From: Lysobacteraceae bacterium
GTDB taxonomy: Bacteria; Pseudomonadota; Gammaproteobacteria; Steroidobacterales; Steroidobacteraceae
Reading direction: 5' to 3'
Assembly (NCBI GenBank): GCA_012516015.1
Contig: JAAYXG010000656.1
Coordinates: 1-10,798 of the forward strand
DNA length: 10,798 bases
In this document: positions 1 to 5,874 of the stretch, in pieces
Numbering within the stretch: position 1 is the first letter of the stretch
Layout of the letters: every line of letters begins with the position of its first letter
The notes under the pieces: model-generated
Seen by the model: the letters and a program-made list of their open reading frames with translations, nothing else
The model's database searches: none
What the model was told of the DNA's origin: nothing
Position numbers and translations under genes: made by a program

Positions 1-2499
1 CAGATCGCCCGCCTTCATCGCCGATGTCTGATCCGCCGTCACACCGGCAACCAAAATCACCTTTCCGTCCTGTACGGACGCCAGGACGATCGCAGCGGAT
101 TTCAGCTTGTTCTTGAGCTGATCGACAGCCTCCCGCAGCGCAGGCGCATCCGCACCGTCGATGCGAGTCGCAACGACCTTGACGCCGCCGACATCGACCG
201 CCGTGCTCGAAAGATCGGTGCCTTGGCCGCTCGCGAGCTTCGATTTGAGCGCGGCGATTTCCTTCTCGAGCTTGCGTTGACGGTCGAGCACCTGCTTCAC
301 CTTGTCCTCGACATCATCGCGGCCCGCCCGCAGCAGCTGCGCGACGTCCCGCAGCACGCGCTCCGACTCTGCAACGTACTCGTACGCGCCCTCGCCGGTG
401 ACGGCTTCGATGCGACGCACACCGGCAGCCACGCCACTCTCGCTCACGATCTTGAACAAGCCGATATCGCCGACCCGCGCGACGTGCGTCCCGCCGCACA
501 GCTCGGTTGAAAAGTCACCGAAGCTCAGCACGCGCACTTCCTCTTCGTACTTCTCGCCGAAAAGGGCCATCGCACCCGAGGCGACCGCATCCTCGTACTT
601 CATCAACTTCGTCTCAGCCGCGGCGTTGGAGCGAATCACCGAATTGACGAGCCGCTCGATCTCCTGGAGCTCCGCGGGCGTGACGGCGGCGAAGTGAGAA
701 AAGTCGAAACGCAGACGATCCGGCGCGACGAGAGACCCCTTCTGCGTCACGTGCGTACCAAGCACCTTGCGCAAGGCGGCGTGCAGCAGATGCGTGGCGG
801 AGTGATTCGCCATGATCGCGACACGGCGCGGCGCATCGACGCGAGCCTCGAGGTGCTCGCCGACTTTGATCTCGCCGGAGACGACGCGCCCGATGTGTGC
901 GTGGGCTTCGCCGACCTTCTGAGTGTCGTCGACCCGAAACTCGATGGCGCTCGTCAACCCGACGAGCGTGCCTGCATCGCCGACTTGACCGCCGCTTTCC
1001 GCGTAGAAAGGCGTGTGGTCCAGCACGACTTGCCCGGCTTCGCCCGCTTTCAATACGTCGACGCGTTCCTTGCCTTTGAACAGCGCAACGACCGTTCCAC
1101 GATCCGTGAGTTGTTCATAGCCGCTGAACTTCGTCTTGCCTTCCACCGTGACGCCGGCGCGAAGATCGACCCCGAACTTGCTTGCGGCGCGTGCTCGCTC
1201 GCGCTGCGCCTCCATCGCGGCCTCGAAGCCGCTCTGGTCGATCGTGAGCCCTCGCTCGCGAGCGATGTCGGCCGTGAGATCCACCGGAAAGCCGAACGTG
1301 TCGTAGAGACGGAACACGGTTTCGCCCGGCAGCACGCTGCCGCTCAGCGAGCCGATCGCTTGCTCGAGCAAAGCCATGCCTTGCGACAGCGTTTCGGCAA
1401 ATCGCTCTTCCTCTTGCTTCAGCACGCGCTCGACGTAAGCGCGTTGCGTCTTGAGCTCCGGATACGCAGCGCCCATCTCCTCTTCGAGCGCCCCGACGAG
1501 CGAATGGAAGAATGGTTGCGTTTGCCCGAGCTTGTACCCGTGACGGATCGCGCGACGAATGATCCGGCGCAAGACGTAGCCGCGACCTTCATTCGAAGGC
1601 AGCACGCCGTCCGCAATCAAGAACGAGCAGGCGCGAATGTGATCCGCAATGACGCGCAACGAGCTCGACGAGAGATCGGACGAGTGCGTCGCCGCGGCGG
1701 CCGCCTTGATCAAATTGACGAACAGATCGATTTCGTAATTCGAATGCACGCCCTGCATGACGGCGGCGGTGCGCTCGAGGCCCATCCCCGTGTCGACCGA
1801 AGGTTTGGGCAGCGGCGTCAAGACGCCTTCGGCCGAGCGATCGAACTGCATGAAGACGAGATTCCAGATCTCGATCCAGCGATCGCCGTCCGCATCCGGC
1901 GATCCAGGCGGGCCACCCGGAATATGCGCACCGTGATCGTAGAAAATCTCGGTGCACGGACCACAAGGGCCCGTTTCGCCCATTTGCCAGAAATTGTCCG
2001 AACCACCGCCCGGCTTATCGCCGATCCGCACGATGCGGTCCGCCGCGAGCCCGATGTCTTTGTGCCAGACGTCATAGGCCTCATCGTCGGATTCATAGAC
2101 GGTGACCATCAGGCGCTCCGGCTCGATGCCGAGCCACTCCTTGCCCGTAACGAAATCCCAGGCGTAGCGGATCGCGTCCTTCTTGAAATAGTCGCCGAAG
2201 CTGAAATTACCCAACATCTCGAAGAACGTGTGATGCCGGGCTGTGTAGCCGACGTTCTCGAGATCGTTGTGCTTGCCGCCCGCACGGACACAGCGCTGCG
2301 AGCTCGTGGCACGCGTGTAGCTGCGCTTCTCTTTGCCGAGAAATACGTCTTTGAACTGCACCATGCCGGCGTTCGTGAACAGCAGCGTCGGGTCGTTGGC
2401 GGGCACGAGCGAGCTCGAAGGCACGATTTGGTGGCCGCGTTCCTTGAAGAACTGCAAGAAGAGCGAACGAAGCTCGGCGCTAGAAAGGCGCTTGGTCAT
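1..2499 (-). CDS. alaS: Alanyl-tRNA synthetase (3'-truncated by window edge)
   Basis: Charges tRNA-Ala with alanine in the cytoplasm and hydrolyses mischarged seryl- or glycyl-tRNA-Ala. 833 codons are visible from the ATG at 2499 to the left edge in an unbroken frame. Family members are about 870-880 residues, so roughly 40 C-terminal codons are missing. The class II catalytic domain is at the N-terminus, with [15 protein letters not shown] near residues 88-102 and motif 3 [13 protein letters not shown] near 235-247. The editing-domain zinc ligands are intact: HSATH gives His566 and His570, and CGGTH gives Cys668 and His672, almost the E. coli numbering. A coiled region and the start of the C-Ala domain (residues about 720-833) follow. 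It is the third gene of the leftward recA-recX-alaS series, 222 bases after recX. Upstream of the ATG the Shine-Dalgarno is weak (only TGAG), and a 7-base repeat array ends 8 bases before the start codon. Recognition is secure. Confidence 0.97.
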   Translation of the reverse strand, partial: MTKRLSSAELRSLFLQFFKERGHQIVPSSSLVPANDPTLLFTNAGMVQFKDVFLGKEKRSYTRATSSQRCVRAGGKHNDLENVGYTARHHTFFEMLGNFSFGDYFKKDAIRYAWDFVTGKEWLGIEPERLMVTVYESDDEAYDVWHKDIGLAADRIVRIGDKPGGGSDNFWQMGETGPCGPCTEIFYDHGAHIPGGPPGSPDADGDRWIEIWNLVFMQFDRSAEGVLTPLPKPSVDTGMGLERTAAVMQGVHSNYEIDLFVNLIKAAAAATHSSDLSSSSLRVIADHIRACSFLIADGVLPSNEGRGYVLRRIIRRAIRHGYKLGQTQPFFHSLVGALEEEMGAAYPELKTQRAYVERVLKQEEERFAETLSQGMALLEQAIGSLSGSVLPGETVFRLYDTFGFPVDLTADIARERGLTIDQSGFEAAMEAQRERARAASKFGVDLRAGVTVEGKTKFSGYEQLTDRGTVVALFKGKERVDVLKAGEAGQVVLDHTPFYAESGGQVGDAGTLVGLTSAIEFRVDDTQKVGEAHAHIGRVVSGEIKVGEHLEARVDAPRRVAIMANHSATHLLHAALRKVLGTHVTQKGSLVAPDRLRFDFSHFAAVTPAELQEIERLVNSVIRSNAAAETKLMKYEDAVASGAMALFGEKYEEEVRVLSFGDFSTELCGGTHVARVGDIGLFKIVSESGVAAGVRRIEAVTGEGAYEYVAESERVLRDVAQLLRAGRDDVEDKVKQVLDRQRKLEKEIAALKSKLASGQGTDLSSTAVDVGGVKVVATRIDGADAPALREAVDQLKNKLKSAAIVLASVQDGKVILVAGVTADQTSAMKAGDL

Positions 2500-2507
2500 A
2501 CTCAGGA

Positions 2508-2536
2508 GTGGTTGGCGGTTAGGGGTTTGGCGGTTA
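2508..2536. repeat. Degenerate 7-base repeat array upstream of alaS
   Basis: On the + strand four units run gtggttg, gcggtta, ggggttt, ggcggtta (the last has 8 bases). In the direction of alaS the array reads as CTAACCG-like, C/A-rich units ending 8 bases before the start codon. Its outer end, extended to 2543, is the exact reverse complement of the array at the other side of recX (3297-3311). This is direct observation; origin and function are unknown. Confidence 0.8.
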
Positions 2537-2670
2537 GTCAGAGCGCATCCGCGCCTTCAGTCTCGAGGGCGCTACACAATCACAAACGCGGCCGCTAGTC
2601 CAAACAGCACTGTCATTGGCTTACATCGGTAAGACTGAGGGCGTCCCGCACGCCGCGAAACCCGCGGATC

Positions 2671-2703
2671 GGCAGTACGCTGCCCTCCCCTTGGCGGGGG
2701 AGG
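2671..2703 (-). terminator. Tandem hairpins downstream of recX (possible terminator or attenuator)
   Basis: Two adjacent perfect stems lie about 18 bases past the recX stop. CCTCCCC at 2684-2690 pairs with GGGGAGG at 2697-2703 (7 base pairs, 6-base loop). GGCAG at 2671-2675 pairs with CTGCC at 2680-2684 around a 4-base TACG loop. The two stems share base 2684, so they either stack or compete. No T-run follows on the leftward strand, so a strong intrinsic terminator is not supported. Partial termination or a structured leader before alaS are both possible. Confidence 0.35.
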
Positions 2704-2721
2704 TCTAGAGTGGGGGCATCT

Positions 2722-3225
2722 TCAGTCAAGCCAACCTGGATCCGAAGCGTCCAGCTCGTCGCTTGCAGCGCTGCCCTCGCCCTCGTCGATCAGCGCGGCG
2801 CGGATCTGATCGGCGCTAAACCCGCGATATTGAAGGAATCGAGACTGCTTTGCACGTTCGGCCGCGAATCGGGGCAGCCGGGACCCGAACTTGCGCCGGC
2901 GCACATCCGCCGCGAGCTCATTCCATGCGATCTCGGCCGAGCGGAGCGCCTGCTCGATGGACTCGTCGGCAACTCCATGCTGACGCAGCTCCGCCCGAAT
3001 TCGGACAGGCCCCTGGCCCCGTCTGGCATGATGGTGAACGAAGCTCGTGACGAACCGCTCGTCGGACACGAGCCGCTTGGCGTTGAGCGCTGCCACGACG
3101 CGCTCGATCGCATCTGCGTCATGACCCTTGGCGGCGAGCTTGCGCTTGAGCTCTTCGACACCGTGCTCTCGCCGGGCAAGCAGGCGGACCGCCGCAATCT
3201 CGACCGATTTGTCGTCGGCTGTCAT
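2722..3225 (-). CDS. recX: Regulatory protein RecX
   Basis: RecX binds RecA filaments and limits their extension and activity. The product has 167 residues, the usual size for gammaproteobacterial RecX (about 150-165). It shows the typical repeated three-helix tandem pattern: ALRLLARREHG-type helix 1 near residues 12-22, ELKRKLAAKGHDADAIERVVAALNAKRLVSDERF in the first half, then GPVRIRAELRQHGV and a final FLQYRGFSADQIRAAL. The ATG at 3225 is the only plausible start: the frame is open upstream to a stop inside the repeat array at about 3325, but has no ATG, GTG or TTG there. No good ribosome-binding site precedes it. It lies 95 bases after recA in the same direction, and coupled expression by readthrough from recA is expected for this pair. 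The gene is bracketed by a 15-base perfect inverted repeat. The family call is from sequence pattern and context, and both agree. Confidence 0.93.
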   Translation of the reverse strand: MTADDKSVEIAAVRLLARREHGVEELKRKLAAKGHDADAIERVVAALNAKRLVSDERFVTSFVHHHARRGQGPVRIRAELRQHGVADESIEQALRSAEIAWNELAADVRRRKFGSRLPRFAAERAKQSRFLQYRGFSADQIRAALIDEGEGSAASDELDASDPGWLD

Positions 3226-3302
3226 GACGACCGAAACTTTCGGCGGTTTCCCAAAGGCTCTGCAGCGCCGGACCCAGAGGCAAGCACAAGGCCCGCCTCT
3301 GA

Positions 3303-3334
3303 CTAACCGCCCGCCAACCGCTAACCGCTAACCG
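3303..3334. repeat. 7-base repeat array at the recA 3' end
   Basis: The + strand shows ctaaccg at 3303-3309, a 4-base interruption, ccaaccg at 3314-3320, then ctaaccg twice at 3321-3334. In the direction of recA this is CGGTTAG repeated, and the recA stop codon TAG plus its last residues lie inside it. The left part, 3297-3311 (ctctgactaaccgcc), is the perfect reverse complement of 2529-2543 on the other side of recX. This is seen directly in the sequence. Confidence 0.85.
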
Positions 3335-4352
3335 CTTCCTCTTTACCGGCTTCGCCCTGCTTTGCCGGCAGCAGCTTCGCGCGCAGCTTCGCCTCGATAT
3401 CCTGCGCGATCTCCGGATGCTGCGTCAGGAATGTGCGCGCATTCTCCTTACCCTGCCCGATCCGCTCGCCGCTGTAGCTGTACCAGGAGCCGGACTTCTC
3501 GACGAAGCCGTGCTGCACGCCCATGTCGATGATCTCGCCGACGCGCGAAATGCCCTGACCGTACAAGATCTCGAACTCGGCATCTCGAAACGGAGGCGCG
3601 ACCTTGTTCTTGACGACCTTCACTCGCGTCTGATTGCCGATGACTTCATCGCCGCTCTTGAGGGCGCCGATGCGGCGGATGTCGAGCCGCACCGAAGCAT
3701 AGAACTTGAGCGCGTTGCCGCCGGTCGTCGTCTCGGGATTCCCGAACATCACGCCGATCTTCATACGAATTTGGTTGATGAAGATGACGATCGTGTTCGA
3801 CCGCTTGATGTTGCCCGTCAGCTTGCGCAGCGCCTGGGACATGAGGCGGGCCTGCAAACCGACGTGCGCATCGCCCATTTCGCCTTCGATTTCGGCTTTC
3901 GGCGTGAGTGCGGCGACCGAGTCGACGACGACGATATCGACCGCGCCCGACCGCACGAGCATATCCGTGATCTCGAGCGCTTGTTCGCCCGTATCGGGTT
4001 GGGATACGAGCAGGTCTTTGACGTTCACACCGAGCTTTTCGGCATAGATGGGATCGAGCGCGTGCTCCGCATCCACGAAAGCCGCGGTGCCGCCGGCGCG
4101 CTGCGCTTCGGCGATGGCTTGCAGGGTCAGCGTCGTCTTGCCCGACGATTCCGGACCGTAAATCTCGACAACACGGCCGCGCGGCAGACCACCGACTCCG
4201 AGCGCGACGTCGAGCCCGAGCGATCCGGTCGAGATCGCCTCGACATCGTACGTTGCGCTCGCATCGCCCAGGCGCATGACCGAGCCCTTGCCGAATTGCT
4301 TTTCGATCTGCCCGAGCGCGGCGGCGAGCGCCTTCTTACGATTCTCTTCCAT
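3321..4352 (-). CDS. recA: Recombinase RecA
   Basis: ATP-dependent strand-exchange protein of homologous recombination and co-protease for LexA self-cleavage. The product has 343 residues. The N-terminal oligomerisation helix ([23 protein letters not shown]) is followed by Walker A GPESSGKT at 66-73, catalytic Glu96 in FVDAEHALD, Walker B VVVDS at 140-144, loop 1 near 156-165, and loop 2 [16 protein letters not shown] at 203-218. GGAG (in CCGGAGCTG) lies about 10 bases before the ATG and supports this start. The C-terminal tail after KLLPAKQ is short, with few acidic residues, unlike the strongly acidic E. coli tail. Its last residues (AVSG) and stop are written by a 7-base repeat array. Downstream is recX, then alaS; upstream is a 233-base gap with inverted motifs that may hold the SOS operator. 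Identification is certain. Confidence 0.99.
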   Translation of the reverse strand: MEENRKKALAAALGQIEKQFGKGSVMRLGDASATYDVEAISTGSLGLDVALGVGGLPRGRVVEIYGPESSGKTTLTLQAIAEAQRAGGTAAFVDAEHALDPIYAEKLGVNVKDLLVSQPDTGEQALEITDMLVRSGAVDIVVVDSVAALTPKAEIEGEMGDAHVGLQARLMSQALRKLTGNIKRSNTIVIFINQIRMKIGVMFGNPETTTGGNALKFYASVRLDIRRIGALKSGDEVIGNQTRVKVVKNKVAPPFRDAEFEILYGQGISRVGEIIDMGVQHGFVEKSGSWYSYSGERIGQGKENARTFLTQHPEIAQDIEAKLRAKLLPAKQGEAGKEEAVSG

Positions 4353-4433
4353 CGGTGTTCAGCTCCGGTGAGTGAGTTGGACAATGCCGACTTTAGGTGC
4401 GACGCACTCTCGAAGCGGCGTGACGTTGGAGTA

Positions 4434-4501
4434 TTGTACAAGCGAACATGACAGAGGATGTCATTATCTCGGTGTTCGCCGCACTTTATTTGAGGCGAAC
4501 A
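4434..4501. promoter_or_regulatory. Cluster of inverted GCGAACA motifs upstream of recA (candidate operator)
   Basis: GCGAACA occurs at 4442-4448, its inverse TGTTCGC at 4473-4479, and GCGAACA again at 4495-4501. The last two form a perfect 8-base inverted pair, TGTTCGCC with GGCGAACA, separated by 13 bases. Nested inside is ATGACA (4448-4453), 5 bases, TGTCAT (4459-4464). A loose TGT-N8-ACA match to the gammaproteobacterial LexA box is at 4435-4448, 83-98 bases before the recA ATG, overlapping a TACAAT -10-like hexamer on the leftward strand. The position suits an SOS operator. The motif is not the E. coli consensus, so the assignment is inferred. Confidence 0.4.
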
Positions 4502-4560
4502 GCGTTTAGAGATCGGCGGGCGGTCAGGAGCGAAGCTCGAAAGCGCCCGAGCACTTCCAA

Positions 4561-4595
4561 CTAACCGCAAGCCGCGAATCGCGAATCACGAACCG
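4561..4595. repeat. 7-base repeat array at the thpR 3' end
   Basis: Five exact heptads run without interruption on the + strand: ctaaccg, caagccg, cgaatcg, cgaatca, cgaaccg, possibly preceded by cttccaa at 4554-4560. In the thpR direction they read CGGTTCG, TGATTCG, CGATTCG, CGGCTTG, CGGTTAG. The thpR stop codon (4586-4588) and its final Gly-Ser codons lie inside the array. This is a direct observation. Confidence 0.85.
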
Positions 4596-5155
4596 CTCCC
4601 CTGCAGCTTCCAGCGCTCCACGAGCCGGTATTCCGACCCGGACGGTGTTGGGTGCGATTCGACGAGCACGAACTCCTCGGCTGGCCATGCGATTGGCGCG
4701 ATCGACTCGCGCGCATTGCGCCTGCGCACGTCGCGCGCGAGCGTCACGTGCGGCCGATACTCCTCTTGCCGAACGTCGAATTCATCGTTCAAGAGATTGA
4801 ATCGCAACTGTTCCTCGAGCCGCAGCAGCGCCGACGGCATGCGGCTCGCCGTCAGACACAGCACGCGCGCACGTCCCCACACCTCGAGTTGGTCCAAAAT
4901 GAGCTCGAAGCGCGTCCCGCGCACGCGCGTCGCGCAGTCGATCACATGCTCGAATCGGCTTTCGGCGACGCCGCCGATGAACACGAGCGTCACGTGAAGA
5001 TTCTCGGGCGGGACCGCACGACCGCGGCTCGTCTCCACGCGCCGGCGCATGGCCTCTTCGATCGCGGCACGCTGAGCTTCTCCCGGCCAGAGCGCAAAGA
5101 ACAAGCGCCGCTTTTTCTCGCGGGTCGCCACGCGGCGCGCAGGCGACTCAGACAT
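4586..5155 (-). CDS. thpR: RNA 2',3'-cyclic phosphodiesterase (2H/LigT family)
   Basis: A 189-residue member of the 2H phosphoesterase superfamily. Known ThpR/LigT enzymes open 2',3'-cyclic phosphates at RNA ends, and some also ligate tRNA half-molecules through 2'-5' bonds. Both catalytic HxT signatures are present: HVTL at residues 54-57 and HVTL at 136-139, about 80 residues apart as usual. The family opening RLFFALWP is at 17-24. A basic, probably disordered N-terminal tail of about 16 residues precedes the fold. The ATG overlaps the end of pncC by 8 bases (GGATGTCTGA contains both ATG and TGA), which favours coupled translation. The usual pncC-recA adjacency is therefore interrupted by this gene. 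The last residues (SGS) and stop fall in a 7-base repeat array. The exact physiological substrate cannot be read from the sequence. Confidence 0.9.
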   Translation of the reverse strand: MSESPARRVATREKKRRLFFALWPGEAQRAAIEEAMRRRVETSRGRAVPPENLHVTLVFIGGVAESRFEHVIDCATRVRGTRFELILDQLEVWGRARVLCLTASRMPSALLRLEEQLRFNLLNDEFDVRQEEYRPHVTLARDVRRRNARESIAPIAWPAEEFVLVESHPTPSGSEYRLVERWKLQGSGS

Positions 5156-5651
5156 CCAGACTCAGAATTTCGCGTAGCGCGCGGGCGACGGACTGGCGTC
5201 GGACCGACTCACGCTCGCCTGAGAAACGTTCATGCGCAACGCGGGTCTCGATCTCCCCATCGCGAGTACGCCATGCCCAGCCGAACCAGACGGTGCCGAC
5301 CGGCTTGCCCGGCTGTCCGCCGTCGGGCCCCGCGATTCCGGTCACGGAGAGCGCGATGTGCCCGCCCAGCGTTTCGAGCGCGCCAATCGCCATCTCGCGT
5401 GCAACTTCTTCACTGACGGCGCCGTGCGCGGCGAGCGCCGAAGGCAAAACGCCGAGCAGGGATTGCTTCAGCGGATTGCTGTACGCGACGACACCGCCCA
5501 AGTACCAATCGGAGCTGCCCGGAATGTCCGTCACGACCTTGCCGATCCAGCCGCCCGTACACGATTCGGCGCTCACGAGCCGCCGTTCGGTTTCGCGCAA
5601 ATGCGCGCCAACCCGTGTCGCCAGCGCCGTAAGCTCGCCGTCAGTGATCAT
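5148..5651 (-). CDS. pncC: Nicotinamide-nucleotide amidohydrolase (CinA C-terminal domain type)
   Basis: Deamidates nicotinamide mononucleotide to nicotinic acid mononucleotide in pyridine-nucleotide recycling. It is a stand-alone CinA C-terminal domain; the N-terminal MoaB/MogA-like domain of full CinA is absent, as in E. coli PncC. With the ATG at 5651 the protein has 167 residues beginning MITDGELTALATRVG, which lines up with the family N-terminus. A GTG at 5675 would add 8 residues (MCEGYTGC) with no family support. Motifs: SAESCTGGW at 27-35 containing the probable nucleophilic serine, the GGVVAYSN segment at 52-59, GAVSEEVAREMAIGA at 77-91, GIAGPDGG at 105-112, and KPVGTVWFG after it. 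It is the first gene of the leftward block; its stop overlaps the thpR start, and recA follows two genes down. It is divergent from mutS across a 223-base spacer filled partly with repeats. Confidence 0.93.
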   Translation of the reverse strand: MITDGELTALATRVGAHLRETERRLVSAESCTGGWIGKVVTDIPGSSDWYLGGVVAYSNPLKQSLLGVLPSALAAHGAVSEEVAREMAIGALETLGGHIALSVTGIAGPDGGQPGKPVGTVWFGWAWRTRDGEIETRVAHERFSGERESVRRQSVARALREILSLDV

Positions 5652-5701
5652 GCAACCCGTGTAGCCCTCGCACACGCGCGCGTCAAGACCGCGCGCTTCG
5701 A

Positions 5702-5747
5702 GGGCTTGGGTTGGGGCGTGGGGCGTGGGGCGTGGGGCGTGGGGCGT
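5702..5747. repeat. Tandem array of five perfect GGGGCGT units between pncC and mutS
   Basis: Five identical heptads ggggcgt run from 5713 to 5747, preceded by gggctt and gggtt (5702-5712). In the pncC direction the array is ACGCCCC-type, C-rich, and sits about 50-95 bases before the pncC start. The leading GGGCTTGGGTTGG (5702-5714) is the exact reverse complement of 5834-5846 in the array before mutS. Perfect copies suggest recent slippage expansion, and copy number may vary between strains. Seen directly in the sequence. Confidence 0.92.
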
Positions 5748-5832
5748 GGATCAATCGAAACACGACGAATGCTCAAGTTCACGGCGCATCTGTGATGAGT
5801 GGGTCGATACAGGCACAATTCGGCGCTCTGTG

Positions 5833-5867
5833 TCCAACCCAAGCCCCAAGCCCCGAGCCCCAAGCCC
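5833..5867. repeat. 7-base repeat array immediately upstream of mutS
   Basis: Five heptads on the + strand: tccaacc, caagccc, caagccc, cgagccc, caagccc. The array ends 7 bases before the mutS ATG and occupies the place where a Shine-Dalgarno sequence would be; no purine-rich element is present there. Its first 13 bases pair perfectly with 5702-5714, and its end (5859-5869) pairs over 11 bases with 5700-5710. This is a direct observation. Confidence 0.88.
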
Positions 5868-5874
5868 TCAATAA

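Noticed and set aside
694..2598. Long rightward open frame of 634 codons opposite alaS
   Set aside because: It is antisense to an intact, motif-complete alaS and reads as low-complexity Arg/Ala/Asp-rich protein, as expected of a shadow frame in GC-rich DNA.
2541..2721. tRNA or small RNA gene between recX and alaS
   Set aside because: No cloverleaf, T-loop (GTTCGAATC-type) sequence or CCA end was found; only short hairpins are present.
2529..3311. Insertion sequence or transposon ends around recX
   Set aside because: The 15-base inverted arms enclose only recX, with no transposase and no target-site duplication seen; the arms are part of heptad arrays that occur elsewhere in the window.
3417..4451. 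Rightward open frame of 344 codons opposite recA
   Set aside because: Antisense shadow of recA, rich in Arg, Asp, Leu and Ala, without domain signatures.
5652..5675. GTG start extending pncC by 8 residues
   Set aside because: The extension (MCEGYTGC) has no family support, whereas MITDGEL aligns with known PncC N-termini.
5713..5867. CRISPR array
   Set aside because: The repeat unit is only 7 bases, directly adjoining with no spacers, and no cas genes are present.
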